21,275 nt of DNA, from the NCBI GenBank assembly GCA_025464925.1, contig JAODMS010000200.1:1-21275 (forward strand), written 5' to 3'. Of the stretch, positions 1 through 6,791 are shown one piece after another; the first letter of the stretch is position 1, and each line of letters begins with the position of its first letter. Both the position numbers and the translations under genes were made by a program. The notes beneath the pieces are model-generated. The model was given only the letters and a program-made list of their open reading frames with translations, was not told the DNA's origin and ran no database searches. This stretch comes from Arthrobacter sp. (GTDB taxonomy: Bacteria; Actinomycetota; Actinomycetes; Actinomycetales; Micrococcaceae).

Positions 1-2
1 AC

Positions 3-188
3 GTGCCCTGGGAATCGTCCTTCCGCGCCCTCAGTGCGATCGGCTACGAGGGCCCCATCAGCGTCGAATGGGAGGACGCCGGCATGGACCGCCTGCACGG
101 CGCCCCCGAGGCCCTCGCGGCCCTCAAAAAGTACGACTTCCCCGCCTCGCAGACTTCCTTCGACGCCGCCTTCAGCACCAAGGACTGA
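3..188 (+). CDS. Sugar phosphate isomerase/epimerase, C-terminal part (cut by window edge)
   Basis: Only the last 61 codons are present; the gene starts upstream of the window and ends at TGA 186-188. The readable part (VPWESSFRALSAIGYEGPIS, then VEWEDAGMDR) matches the final barrel strand of the xylose-isomerase-like TIM-barrel family (AP endonuclease family 2 fold). In that family a late Glu next to a Trp contributes to the metal site, and the gene typically ends in a tail like the DAAFSTKD seen here. Members interconvert or epimerise sugars, usually with a divalent metal, in the cytoplasm. In Arthrobacter-type genomes such genes usually sit beside Gfo/Idh/MocA oxidoreductases and ROK regulators, which fits the ROK fragment directly downstream. 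The substrate cannot be assigned. The family call is firm; the 5' part is not visible. Confidence 0.85.
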   Translation: MPWESSFRALSAIGYEGPISVEWEDAGMDRLHGAPEALAALKKYDFPASQTSFDAAFSTKD

Positions 189-189
189 A

Positions 190-534
190 GTCAGGACCGT
201 TCCCCCTCGCGTTTCGGCGGGAGAGGTCCTCCAGCATTTTCGTGGCTCGGCACCGTTGACCCGGGCCCGGCTTTCAGCCCTGACAGGCCTTTCGCGCGCC
301 GCCGCAACAGACAGGATGAGAACCTTAGCGTCTCGGGGACTCATTGGTCCCACCAACGAGGCGCCCTCGACGGGCGGCCGGCCATCCGCTCAGTATCGCC
401 TCATGCCGAACGGCGGAGCGGTCATGAGCGTCCTGCTGGGGGCCGGCGAGGCAAAGGCACAGGCCTTCGACCTGTCCGGGCAGCCGTTGTCTGCTGCGAA
501 GCACGTGGAAACCGGCCGCGGCGGGGCTGCCGCT
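190..534 (+). pseudogene. ROK-family transcriptional regulator, N-terminal fragment
   Basis: One open frame directly after the isomerase stop encodes an N-terminal winged helix-turn-helix typical of ROK (NagC/XylR) repressors. It has a helix-turn-helix of the form LTRARLSALTGLSRAAATDR, a wing ending in TGGRPS, and the beginning of the sugar-kinase-like domain (VLLGAGEAKAQAFDLSG). The similarity stops at about position 530. A full ROK regulator is about 380-400 residues, so roughly 70 percent is missing. Beyond that point the frame only runs antisense to the minus-strand dehydrogenase gene. No ATG or GTG is available in frame between the isomerase stop and the HTH; the first candidate is a TTG inside the HTH, so the 5' end also looks damaged. 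I infer a truncated, probably non-functional remnant left by a rearrangement that joined this locus to the dehydrogenase. Confidence 0.75.
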
Positions 535-576
535 ATCTTGGTTTCCTGCCTGGTGGTGCGGCCGGCCACGTCCGTG

Positions 577-1524
577 TTAGCGCAGTGGGTCGGTGTCCGC
601 AGGTTCACGCGCTGGAGCCGGCTTTGGATGCGGCAGAGCGTTGGCAAGGGTGCGTTGGATACCGGTGTGATCGAGGGCGCCGTCGCCTTGGGCCACCATG
701 TCGGTGAACATTTCGGTGACCGTTCTGCTCAGCGGCAGATCGATGCCTTCCGCGTCGGCCGCGTCGAGGACAAACCCGAGATCCTTCAGCTGGTTTCGGG
801 CGCTACCGCCGCCGGTGAAGTCGTGGGTCAACCATCTGTGTCCTTTTTGCCGAAGGACCTGTGAGTCGGCCAGGCCGCCCTGCAACAGCTCGAGCATGAC
901 AGAGATGTTCAGGCCGCCCTTGCGTGCCAGGAGCATGGCCTCGGAAACGGCGGTGACGGTTGCGGCGACCACGATTTGGTTGCACGCCTTGGCCAGCTCG
1001 CCTGCACCGCTGGGTCCCATGTATCGGACAGTGGTGCCCAGGGCTCGGAAGATGGGTTCCAGGGACTGTGCTGCGTCTTCCTTGCCGCCGACCATGATGC
1101 TGAGCGATCCATTCTCAGCACCGACTGTACCGCCGCTAACGGGCGCATCGAGGACTACGATCCCGTGGTCACGCAGTACGCGTTCCGAAAACGCCGACAC
1201 TGCCGTCGGCGAAACGGTGCCGTGGATCACGAGGATAGGGTCGGTGATGCGTTTTGATTCCCATCCGGCCAGCAGGCCGTCGGAGCCCGCCAGGAGGGAC
1301 TCAATCTGGCTCAGGTCCGGCAGGACTGTGAGGACTATGTCGGAGGCGGCATCGGCCGGAGAAGAAGCCGCACGCGCTCCGAGTGCCACCAAGGGTGTTG
1401 CCTTTGCGGGCGTCCGGTTCCAGACGACCAGGTTCCCTTCTGCGGCCAGGAGCCGGCGAGCCATCGGTTCGCCCATGGGCCCCAGGCCCAGAAGCGCGAG
1501 TGAGCGGCGGCCAGGTTTTCTCAT
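577..1524 (-). CDS. NAD(P)-dependent beta-hydroxyacid dehydrogenase (6PGDH/3-hydroxyisobutyrate dehydrogenase family)
   Basis: This 315-residue protein carries the Rossmann motif GLGPMG at residues 13-18. It has the substrate-site signature DAPVSGG and the catalytic-lysine segment GAGELAKACNQ, followed by the all-helical C-terminal domain. These are the diagnostic motifs of beta-hydroxyacid dehydrogenases (tartronate semialdehyde reductase, 3-hydroxyisobutyrate and L-threonate dehydrogenases). Such enzymes reversibly oxidise a 3-hydroxy acid with NAD(P)+ in the cytoplasm. The ATG start is supported by AAGGACGG about 7 nt upstream. The C-terminus, rich in Pro and Ala, is about 15 residues longer than usual, possibly because the 3' end was altered at the junction with the ROK fragment. 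The gene lies downstream of the LacI repressor but has its own promoter-like element and a weak LacI-type operator, so it is probably part of the sugar-acid pathway. The exact substrate is unknown. Confidence 0.88.
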   Translation of the reverse strand: MRKPGRRSLALLGLGPMGEPMARRLLAAEGNLVVWNRTPAKATPLVALGARAASSPADAASDIVLTVLPDLSQIESLLAGSDGLLAGWESKRITDPILVIHGTVSPTAVSAFSERVLRDHGIVVLDAPVSGGTVGAENGSLSIMVGGKEDAAQSLEPIFRALGTTVRYMGPSGAGELAKACNQIVVAATVTAVSEAMLLARKGGLNISVMLELLQGGLADSQVLRQKGHRWLTHDFTGGGSARNQLKDLGFVLDAADAEGIDLPLSRTVTEMFTDMVAQGDGALDHTGIQRTLANALPHPKPAPAREPADTDPLR

Positions 1525-1599
1525 TTCCGTCCTTCATATAGCGCGCCACAGCTTCCCGGCAGCGAGAACCCGCAAGGCGGACCGTTCCCGGCTGGCAAT

Positions 1600-1645
1600 A
1601 TGGAACCGATCCCTTTTTGTACCATAATCCTGATTTGGCTGTAAA
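1600..1645 (-). promoter_or_regulatory. Promoter with a degenerate LacI-type operator for the dehydrogenase
   Basis: On the minus strand a -35-like TTTACA (1640-1645) is followed after 17 nt by GTACAA (1617-1622). One nt further downstream lies AAGGGATCGGTTCCAT (1600-1615). Its right half, CGGTTCCA, is identical to that in the strong operator at 2877-2892, while the left half is poor (10 of 16 positions match overall). The ABC importer has a TTTACA-17-GGTACA promoter followed by the same operator type. The promoter also overlaps a small inverted repeat (GGCT-N6-AGCC, 1637-1650). This is predicted by comparison within the window only. Confidence 0.4.
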
Positions 1646-1700
1646 TAGCCGCGGTTAGCGGGGCCGCTTCTCCCGTGGCGTCGCAAACTGCCTGCGGCGG

Positions 1701-2768
1701 TTATGGCGGAGGTTCGGCGGGGTCGGTGCCGGCCCGCGGTTTCCAGGGCGCCTTCGGCGGGACAATGCTGGACCGTTCGACAAGCTCGGCGTCGACCCGG
1801 ACAACCGTCGGCTTTCCCGAGGTCCTCCCGCTGGCGTTGGCGAGGGCCAGCTGCACGGAGTGCCGGGCGAGCATATCGATAGGCTGCCGGATGATCGTCA
1901 GAGGCGGCGTCATCAGTTCTGTCCACGGGGAATCCTCGAACACGACAACAGAGAGCTCGCCGGGGATCGAGACGCCGGCATGGGCGAGGCGACGCAGCAC
2001 CGTGGTCACCTGGGCCGTGTTGGCCACCACCAGAGCCGTCGGAGGGTCCTGAAGATTGAGTAAGGTCGTGGCGGCGTCGCCCCCGGCCGTTCCTCGGAAG
2101 GCTGCCGACCGGATCAGTGCATCGTCCTGTGCCAGGCCCGCCTCCCTAAGAGCCTCACGGTAGCCGGCGATCCGGTCGCGTCCGGTTGTCGACGTCACAG
2201 GTCCTGAGAGGATGGCAATGCGCCGATGACCGTGCGCGGCCAGCAGGGCCGTTGCCGACCGGGCAGACTCAACGTTGTTGATGCTCACGACATCGACCTC
2301 CGGCATCTCCGGGATTGAACGGTCAACGAAAACAACACCCGTCCCGAGGCTCTGAAGCTTCTTCCAGATTTCCAGATTGTTCCCGGTGGGCGTCGCAATG
2401 ATTCCGCTGACCCTGCGCTCGATCAGCGTCGAGAGGCGTTCGGACTCCAGCCGGTCGTCCTCCTGCGTCGTCATGAGCAGCACTTGGATGCCGCGTGCGT
2501 GGGCTTCCTGCACCACCTGGTCGGCCAGGCGCGCAAAAAACGGATTGGAGACGTCGGCCAGAAGGAGCCCCAGCGTCGTGGGCGGACCGTGCTTCAACTC
2601 CCTGGCAGCCGTCCGGGGGTGGTAGCCGAGGGTCTCCATCACGTCGCTGACTTTGCTGCGGGTCAGGGCCGCAACGGGACCGGATCCGGGATTGAGGACC
2701 CGGGATACGACCGCTACGGACACGCCTGCGGCGTGGGCAACATCGCGGATCGTCGGTTGCTTCTGCAC
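1701..2768 (-). CDS. LacI-family transcriptional repressor
   Basis: This is a 355-residue one-component sugar regulator. Residues 5-25 (TIRDVAHAAGVSVAVVSRVL) form the LacI helix-turn-helix, followed by the hinge-like region GYHPRTAARELKHG. From about residue 65 comes a periplasmic-binding-protein-like effector domain containing LGLLLADVSNPFFARLADQV and the C-terminal motif FEDSPWTELMTPPLTIIRQP. The start is GTG at 2766-2768, preceded by GAGGAG with 5 nt spacing, a strong Shine-Dalgarno. It is divergent from the SAF-domain oxidoreductase, and a 16-bp CCGG-centred operator sits in the shared region. A second near-identical operator lies at the ABC importer promoter, so it is the likely repressor of both. 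The inducer is unknown. The Pro-rich last 15 residues are unusual but harmless to the assignment. Confidence 0.93.
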   Translation of the reverse strand: MQKQPTIRDVAHAAGVSVAVVSRVLNPGSGPVAALTRSKVSDVMETLGYHPRTAARELKHGPPTTLGLLLADVSNPFFARLADQVVQEAHARGIQVLLMTTQEDDRLESERLSTLIERRVSGIIATPTGNNLEIWKKLQSLGTGVVFVDRSIPEMPEVDVVSINNVESARSATALLAAHGHRRIAILSGPVTSTTGRDRIAGYREALREAGLAQDDALIRSAAFRGTAGGDAATTLLNLQDPPTALVVANTAQVTTVLRRLAHAGVSIPGELSVVVFEDSPWTELMTPPLTIIRQPIDMLARHSVQLALANASGRTSGKPTVVRVDAELVERSSIVPPKAPWKPRAGTDPAEPPP

Positions 2769-2846
2769 GCTTACTCCTCGTTCTGCCGTGGCCTCTGCTG
2801 TGGCCCCTCCCCAAGCGTCTGAAGGTGACTTTTTCAGATTAGGGGA

Positions 2847-2892
2847 TTGACCTTGCCTAGGAGGTATGACATAAGAGTGTAACCGGTTCCAC
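2847..2892 (+). promoter_or_regulatory. Promoter and LacI-type operator of the SAF-domain oxidoreductase gene
   Basis: A -35-like TTGACC (2847-2852) and a -10-like CATAAG (2870-2875) are separated by 17 nt. The 16-bp imperfect palindrome GTGTAACCGGTTCCAC (2877-2892) follows one nt later and would cover the transcription start, which is typical of LacI-family repression. The site differs at one position from the reverse complement of the site at 9523-9538, and an upstream AGA is shared as well. The centre AACCGGTT fits the CG-centred operators of this regulator family. The hexamers are weak matches; the operator is the strong part of the call. Confidence 0.65.
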
Positions 2893-3052
2893 TGCGTTTA
2901 CTAATTCCTCGCTGTCGGTCTGCGTTCGTGGCGGTACGCAGCGGGATCATGTCGGGAAGTACATGGCGGAGCCCCCTGCAGCAGCAGGCAAAATGCCAAC
3001 GCCGTTGGTTCGTATCCGCTCCGGGACAGCGCCGTTTCCACGAAAGGTAGCC

Positions 3053-4405
3053 ATGAATCTCCACAAACTCCTGACGCAGCGCGAGGCCGAGGGCCGGCCC
3101 ATCCGGGTCGGGCTGATCGGCGCAGGCCGCTTCGGCACGATGTACCTCGCCCAGGCCCGGAACATCCCCGGCATCCACGTGGTGGCCATAGCCGACATCA
3201 ACGCCGAACGCGCCAAGGGCGCCCTCAAACTCGTCGACTGGCCCGAAGAGGCCTTCGTCGAAGACATCGACACTGCTCTCGCTACGAGGGCCACCACTAT
3301 CGTCACCGATGCGTCAGCTCTGTTCGACACAGAGCTTGACGTCATTGTTGAGGCCACCGGCAACCCGATCGTCGGCATCCACCACGCCCTGCGTGCCATC
3401 CAAACCGGGAAGCACATCATCATGGTGACGGTCGAGGCCGATGCCCTCGCGGGTCCTGCCCTGGCCAAGCGTGCCAGGGAGGCCGGCGTCGTGTACTCCC
3501 TGGCCTACGGCGATCAGCCCGCGCTGATCTGGGAACTCGTGGACTGGGCCCGCACGTCGGGCTTCGACGTCGTCTGCGCCGGCAAGGGCGCCAAGTACCT
3601 CTCGCACTACCACCAGATGAACCCGGACAACGTCTGGGAGAACTGGGAATTTTCGAAGGAACTGACCGACTCCGGCCAGCTCAACCCCTACATGCACACC
3701 TCCTTCCGCGACGGAACCAAAGCCTCCATTGAAATGGCGGCGGTGGCCAACGCGGCCGGCCTCCGCCCCTCCGACGAAGGACTGTCCTTTACTCCCGGGG
3801 ACGTGGAGGGAATCGCGACGATCTGCCGTCCGGCAGCCGCCGGAGGCGTTCTCTCCCACGAGGGAAGCGTCGACGTCATGTCCAGCGTGACCCGTGAGGG
3901 CGACTGGATCCCTCACAACACCCAGGAAGGCGTGTTCGTCGTCGTCAAGGCCACCAACAAATACGTCTCAGGCTGCTTCCAGGAATACCCGTGGCACCCG
4001 GACCCCACCGGCCAGTACGCGGCCCTCTACCGCCCCTACCACTACGTCGGCCTGGAGCTCAACGTCTCGATCGCCAACGCCGTCCTGCGCGGCGTGGCCA
4101 CAGGTGCGCCGGAAGGCTTCCACGCCGATGTCGTCGCCTGCGCCAAGAAGGATCTGCACGCCGGGGAAACCCTCGACGGCGAGGGCGGCTTCACGGTCTG
4201 GGGCAAACTGGTCTCGGCGGAAAAGTCGGTCCGGGACCGGGCGCTGCCGGTCGCCATGGCCCACCACGTCAAGCTCCTCAACGATGTCCCCGAGGGCGGC
4301 ATCGTAGGCTGGGATGACGTCGAGATCGACAACTCGCTGGAAGAAGCCCTGAAGCTGCGGCGGGAAACCGAGGCCCTGGCACCGAACCCGGTTCCGACGG
4401 CATGA
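3053..4405 (+). CDS. SAF-domain NAD(P)-binding oxidoreductase, homoserine dehydrogenase-like (DRL superfamily)
   Basis: This cytoplasmic protein has 450 residues. The N-terminal Rossmann domain carries VGLIGAGRFG (19-28) and an acidic ADINAERA segment after the second strand. A homoserine-dehydrogenase-like middle domain follows, and the C-terminus is a SAF-type domain (ALPVAMAHHVKLLNDVPEGG). This architecture is shared with the DRL proteins of Brucella, which are deoxyxylulose-phosphate reductoisomerase-like, and with many uncharacterised enzymes in sugar and polyol loci. The start at 3053 fits the family's usual MNLHxLL opening and has GAAAGG upstream; a further in-frame start at 2963 lies in the leader. 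The gene is divergent from LacI with an operator between, so it is very likely a catabolic, repressor-controlled enzyme. An NAD(P)-linked reduction, oxidation or rearrangement of a branched or short sugar phosphate is an inference. The product and substrate are unknown. Confidence 0.85.
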   Translation: MNLHKLLTQREAEGRPIRVGLIGAGRFGTMYLAQARNIPGIHVVAIADINAERAKGALKLVDWPEEAFVEDIDTALATRATTIVTDASALFDTELDVIVEATGNPIVGIHHALRAIQTGKHIIMVTVEADALAGPALAKRAREAGVVYSLAYGDQPALIWELVDWARTSGFDVVCAGKGAKYLSHYHQMNPDNVWENWEFSKELTDSGQLNPYMHTSFRDGTKASIEMAAVANAAGLRPSDEGLSFTPGDVEGIATICRPAAAGGVLSHEGSVDVMSSVTREGDWIPHNTQEGVFVVVKATNKYVSGCFQEYPWHPDPTGQYAALYRPYHYVGLELNVSIANAVLRGVATGAPEGFHADVVACAKKDLHAGETLDGEGGFTVWGKLVSAEKSVRDRALPVAMAHHVKLLNDVPEGGIVGWDDVEIDNSLEEALKLRRETEALAPNPVPTA

Positions 4406-4605
4406 TCGACCGGCGCACCTTCCTCGGGGCCACGGCTGCGAGCCTGGTTCTCGCCGGCGGCGGATGTCCCACGGCGGGACGCCCCGGCGCCGGGCATGCG
4501 GCGGGGCCGCCGGCATGCCCGGCGCCGGGCATGCCGGCGGGGCCAGGGGGCCGGTTTCTTGGGTCCGTCACGCCGCAGCGGGCTGGTCGATCCGCACCCT
4601 TTTAA
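4402..4605 (+). pseudogene. Truncated Tat/lipoprotein leader ORF coupled to the oxidoreductase gene
   Basis: An ATG overlaps the oxidoreductase stop (ATGA). It opens with MIDRRTFLGATAASLVLAGG followed by Cys, a textbook twin-arginine signal with a possible lipobox. After about 25 residues the reading enters GC-rich palindromic repeats (Pro/Gly/Ala) and ends at residue 67 with no recognisable domain. The overlap implies a once translationally coupled secreted or surface protein of the same operon, of which only the leader remains. It could still be expressed as a short exported peptide, but I see no reason to think it functions. Which family the lost protein belonged to cannot be told. Confidence 0.6.
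4507..4540. repeat. Perfect 34-bp GC-rich palindrome with an adjacent partial copy; possible bidirectional terminator
   Basis: The stretch is exactly self-complementary about the point between 4523 and 4524 (arms CCGCCGGCATGCCCGGC). A partial direct copy of the core and right arm (CCGGCGCCGGGCATGC, then GGCGGGG) lies just upstream at about 4484-4505. It sits between the 3' ends of two convergent genes, so the transcript from either side would fold into a very stable hairpin with almost no loop. No clear T tract follows, as is often true in GC-rich actinobacteria. It could equally be a mobile repeat unit that truncated the leader ORF. Confidence 0.6.
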
Positions 4606-5513
4606 GCAGGCGGCTCGGAGGGCCCGATGCCGTACGTTTTCCTTGCGGTCTCGGCAAAGAGGTGCCGACGCTCGCCAGCGGTCATGGCAGCGGTTATGTC
4701 GTCGAATGCAGTGTAGAGCGCCGTGAAGCTGGAGTAGAGGCTGTCGACCGGGAAGTTACTTCCGAACATCGTGCGGTGCGGGCCGAAGACGTCGATGGTG
4801 TCCAAGATGACCGGTCGTATTGATGCCGTCGTCCAGGAGTGGTCATTCGTTCCGAGTGCGGAAATCTTGGTAACCACGTTCGGCTGCTTTGCCAGTTTTC
4901 GCATTCCGGTCCGCCAGTCCCGGAGGGACGCGGGATCCCGGTGAATGGGCATTCCGGCGTGGTCCAGGATGATGGTGGTGTCCGGGTGGTTGGCGGCCAG
5001 CTGTGCCGCCTGTTCCAGCTGGTCGGGGAAGACCTGGAGGTCAAAGGACAGTCCCAGGGATGCAAGATGCGAGAACCCCTGAAGCCACCCGGCGTCGGTG
5101 ATCAGATCCGGGCGGGATGTATGGGTGTAACGGGGGTCCGCGTGCCAGTTGAGGATGTCGCGTACACCCCGCACGGAGGGGACTGCGGCGAGGCGTTCCA
5201 GGCGGGACAGCACTTCTGGCCCGGCCAGGGACGCTTTGGCGACTTGAACCGATGGCAAGCCGGTGGTGTTGTGGACCCTTTGGATCCAGTCCGCTTCCCA
5301 GAGCGGATCGGCGGCACCGTTTTCGATATGGACGGATCCGGCAAGTGGGAATTCCTTGGCGTCCGCCAAGTAATCCCCGATGAGGTAATTTCGCCGGAGC
5401 GGACGGTCATCCCCGTGGTAGCGGAACGGTGTCGCCGGTCCCTGGAGCCAGGGGTATGAGCGGGAAAAGTCGCACAGGTGGTGGTGGGCGTCGATGATTT
5501 CAAAATCCAGCAC
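4602..5513 (-). CDS. Amidohydrolase family 2 (COG3618-like, probable sugar lactone hydrolase)
   Basis: This 303-residue TIM-barrel hydrolase has the N-terminal metal motif IIDAHHHL (residues 6-13, His10 and His12). It has a mid-protein His strand ILDHAGMP and a late acid motif MFGSNFPVD, the usual catalytic Asp position. This set matches the COG3618 group, which contains L-fuconolactonase, L-rhamnono-lactonase and 4-sulfomuconolactone hydrolase. Those enzymes open lactones to the acids using a divalent metal or metal-free chemistry in the cytoplasm. The GTG start is preceded by GAGGAAG with good spacing. It lies 201 nt downstream of the ABC permease on the same strand, with a strong hairpin in between, so it may be expressed from read-through or separately. 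Together with dehydrogenases in the locus, a sugar-to-lactone-to-acid route is plausible. The substrate is not determinable. Confidence 0.88.
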   Translation of the reverse strand: MLDFEIIDAHHHLCDFSRSYPWLQGPATPFRYHGDDRPLRRNYLIGDYLADAKEFPLAGSVHIENGAADPLWEADWIQRVHNTTGLPSVQVAKASLAGPEVLSRLERLAAVPSVRGVRDILNWHADPRYTHTSRPDLITDAGWLQGFSHLASLGLSFDLQVFPDQLEQAAQLAANHPDTTIILDHAGMPIHRDPASLRDWRTGMRKLAKQPNVVTKISALGTNDHSWTTASIRPVILDTIDVFGPHRTMFGSNFPVDSLYSSFTALYTAFDDITAAMTAGERRHLFAETARKTYGIGPSEPPA

Positions 5514-5618
5514 TGGTGGCTTCCTCAGCTTTCCGGGCGCTCTCCCGCCGGCTTGGCAGTAATCTGCCGGCGCGCGGATTGGGAGCCGGCAACACAGTGA
5601 GGCGGGGATCCACGGAAC

Positions 5619-5660
5619 CGGGAACGGCGGCCGCGGTGTCTACCGCTGCCGCCGTTCCCG
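5619..5660. terminator. Strong hairpin between the ABC permease and the amidohydrolase genes
   Basis: CGGGAACGGCGGC (5619-5631) pairs perfectly with GCCGCCGTTCCCG (5648-5660). Inside it, after one C-T mismatch, GCGGT pairs with ACCGC around a GTCT loop. This gives about 18 base pairs, located 55 nt past the permease stop. There is no clear T run. It most likely ends or attenuates the ABC transcript before the amidohydrolase gene, or protects the upstream mRNA 3' end. Confidence 0.65.
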
Positions 5661-5714
5661 GCGCTGCCCGATGCGCAGGCATCCTCTTGGGCCCGGTCAC
5701 CGCTGAGGGTTCAG

Positions 5715-6791
5715 TCAGGCTGTCGCTTCCTTCTTTTGGGGCGATTTCCTTTTGAATAGCGGCCAGTCCTTGCTGCCCTGGTCCAGGGCGACGGCAATGA
5801 CGACGACGAGGCCGGTGACGATCTGTTCGTAAAAGCTTGGGACGTTGAGCAAGACCAGGCCGTTGGTGAGCGCTCCAAGGATCAGCGCTCCGACCAAGGT
5901 ACCGGCAATCCGTCCTTCTCCACCCATGAGGTTGGCTCCGCCGATCACGGCCGAGGCGATTGCTGTCAGCAGATACGGGCTTCCGGCATCGGTCTGGGCC
6001 GCGTTGATGCGGGCGACGATGACCAGTCCGCCGACTCCTGCGAGCACGCCGGAGAGGGCGTAGACGGCGATTTTTACCCTGTCGACGCGGACGCCGGAGA
6101 GCCAGGCCGTTTCTTCACTGCCGCCGGTAGCGATGACGTTCTGCCCGAAGACTGTCCGGCGGAGCAGCAGCCAGCAAAGGATGGCGAGAACCGCCACGAG
6201 GATGACCGCGACCGGGATGCCACCGATGTAGCTGTTGAGCATGAAGACGAAGTCCTTGGGGACGTTGTAGACAGGCCGGCCGTTGGTGACCACGTATGCG
6301 CAGCCCTGGTAGATGCTCATCGTTCCGAGGGTGGCGATGAACGGGGGCAGCTTGAGCTTGGTGATGAGCAGGCCGTTGATGGCGCCGCAGACCAGTCCGA
6401 GGGCAATGCCTGCGAGCAGGGCAAGGAACGGCGAGGTCCCGGCATTGACCATGAGCGTGGCGGACACGATGCCGACGAAACTCGCGATCGAGCCGACGGC
6501 GAGATCGATACCGCCGGTGATAATGACGAACGTGATACCGAGCCCGATGATGGCGTTGACGCTGGCTGAGACGGCGATGTCCCGGAGGTTGCCGGAGGTG
6601 AGGAAGTTCGGGCTGAGCAGCCCGAAGATGAGGAAGATGACCACAGCGGCGATGTAAATCCCCAGTGCCTGGAGGTTCAGTGTCGGCCGGGTGCGTGGTT
6701 TCCTGGCGGCGGTAGCATCCGGCCGTCGGTTCACACGCGTCGTCTGGCTGTCTTTACCGGGGTCATTCTTAGGCAGGGTGGGCTGGCTCAT
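5715..6791 (-). CDS. Ribose-type ABC transporter permease (RbsC family)
   Basis: This 358-residue inner-membrane protein has a charged N-terminal cytoplasmic extension of about 45 residues and then eight to ten hydrophobic segments. Family signatures are visible: LSPNFLTSGNLRDIAVSASV near the start, the conserved ITGGIDLAVGSI, TLGTMSIYQGCAYVVTNGRP in the middle, and VIGGANLMGGEGRIAGTLVG late. These mark the BPD_transp_2 permeases of the carbohydrate uptake transporter-2 class, which import pentoses, hexoses, tetritols and AI-2. The ATG overlaps the ATPase stop (ATGA), indicating translational coupling in the order binding protein, ATPase, permease. The last 20 residues are a basic tail. Substrate specificity rests with the binding protein and is unknown. 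Confidence 0.95.
   Translation of the reverse strand: MSQPTLPKNDPGKDSQTTRVNRRPDATAARKPRTRPTLNLQALGIYIAAVVIFLIFGLLSPNFLTSGNLRDIAVSASVNAIIGLGITFVIITGGIDLAVGSIASFVGIVSATLMVNAGTSPFLALLAGIALGLVCGAINGLLITKLKLPPFIATLGTMSIYQGCAYVVTNGRPVYNVPKDFVFMLNSYIGGIPVAVILVAVLAILCWLLLRRTVFGQNVIATGGSEETAWLSGVRVDRVKIAVYALSGVLAGVGGLVIVARINAAQTDAGSPYLLTAIASAVIGGANLMGGEGRIAGTLVGALILGALTNGLVLLNVPSFYEQIVTGLVVVIAVALDQGSKDWPLFKRKSPQKKEATA

Noticed and set aside
698..1627. A 309-codon plus-strand frame opposite the dehydrogenase
   Set aside because: Arg/Ser/Pro-rich with no motif, while the minus strand shows all dehydrogenase signatures.
2377..2822. Plus-strand ORFs opposite the LacI gene
   Set aside because: Shadows of the regulator in other frames, without domains or ribosome sites.
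3314..3916. A 200-codon minus-strand frame opposite the SAF-domain oxidoreductase
   Set aside because: Composition of an antisense shadow; the plus strand encodes a complete, recognisable enzyme.
3053..4405. Naming the SAF-domain enzyme as a deoxyxylulose-phosphate reductoisomerase (MEP pathway)
   Set aside because: Fold and domain order agree with DRL proteins, but the superfamily is broad, the context is sugar catabolism under a LacI repressor, and actinobacteria generally carry a classical Dxr. No activity should be assigned from this alone.
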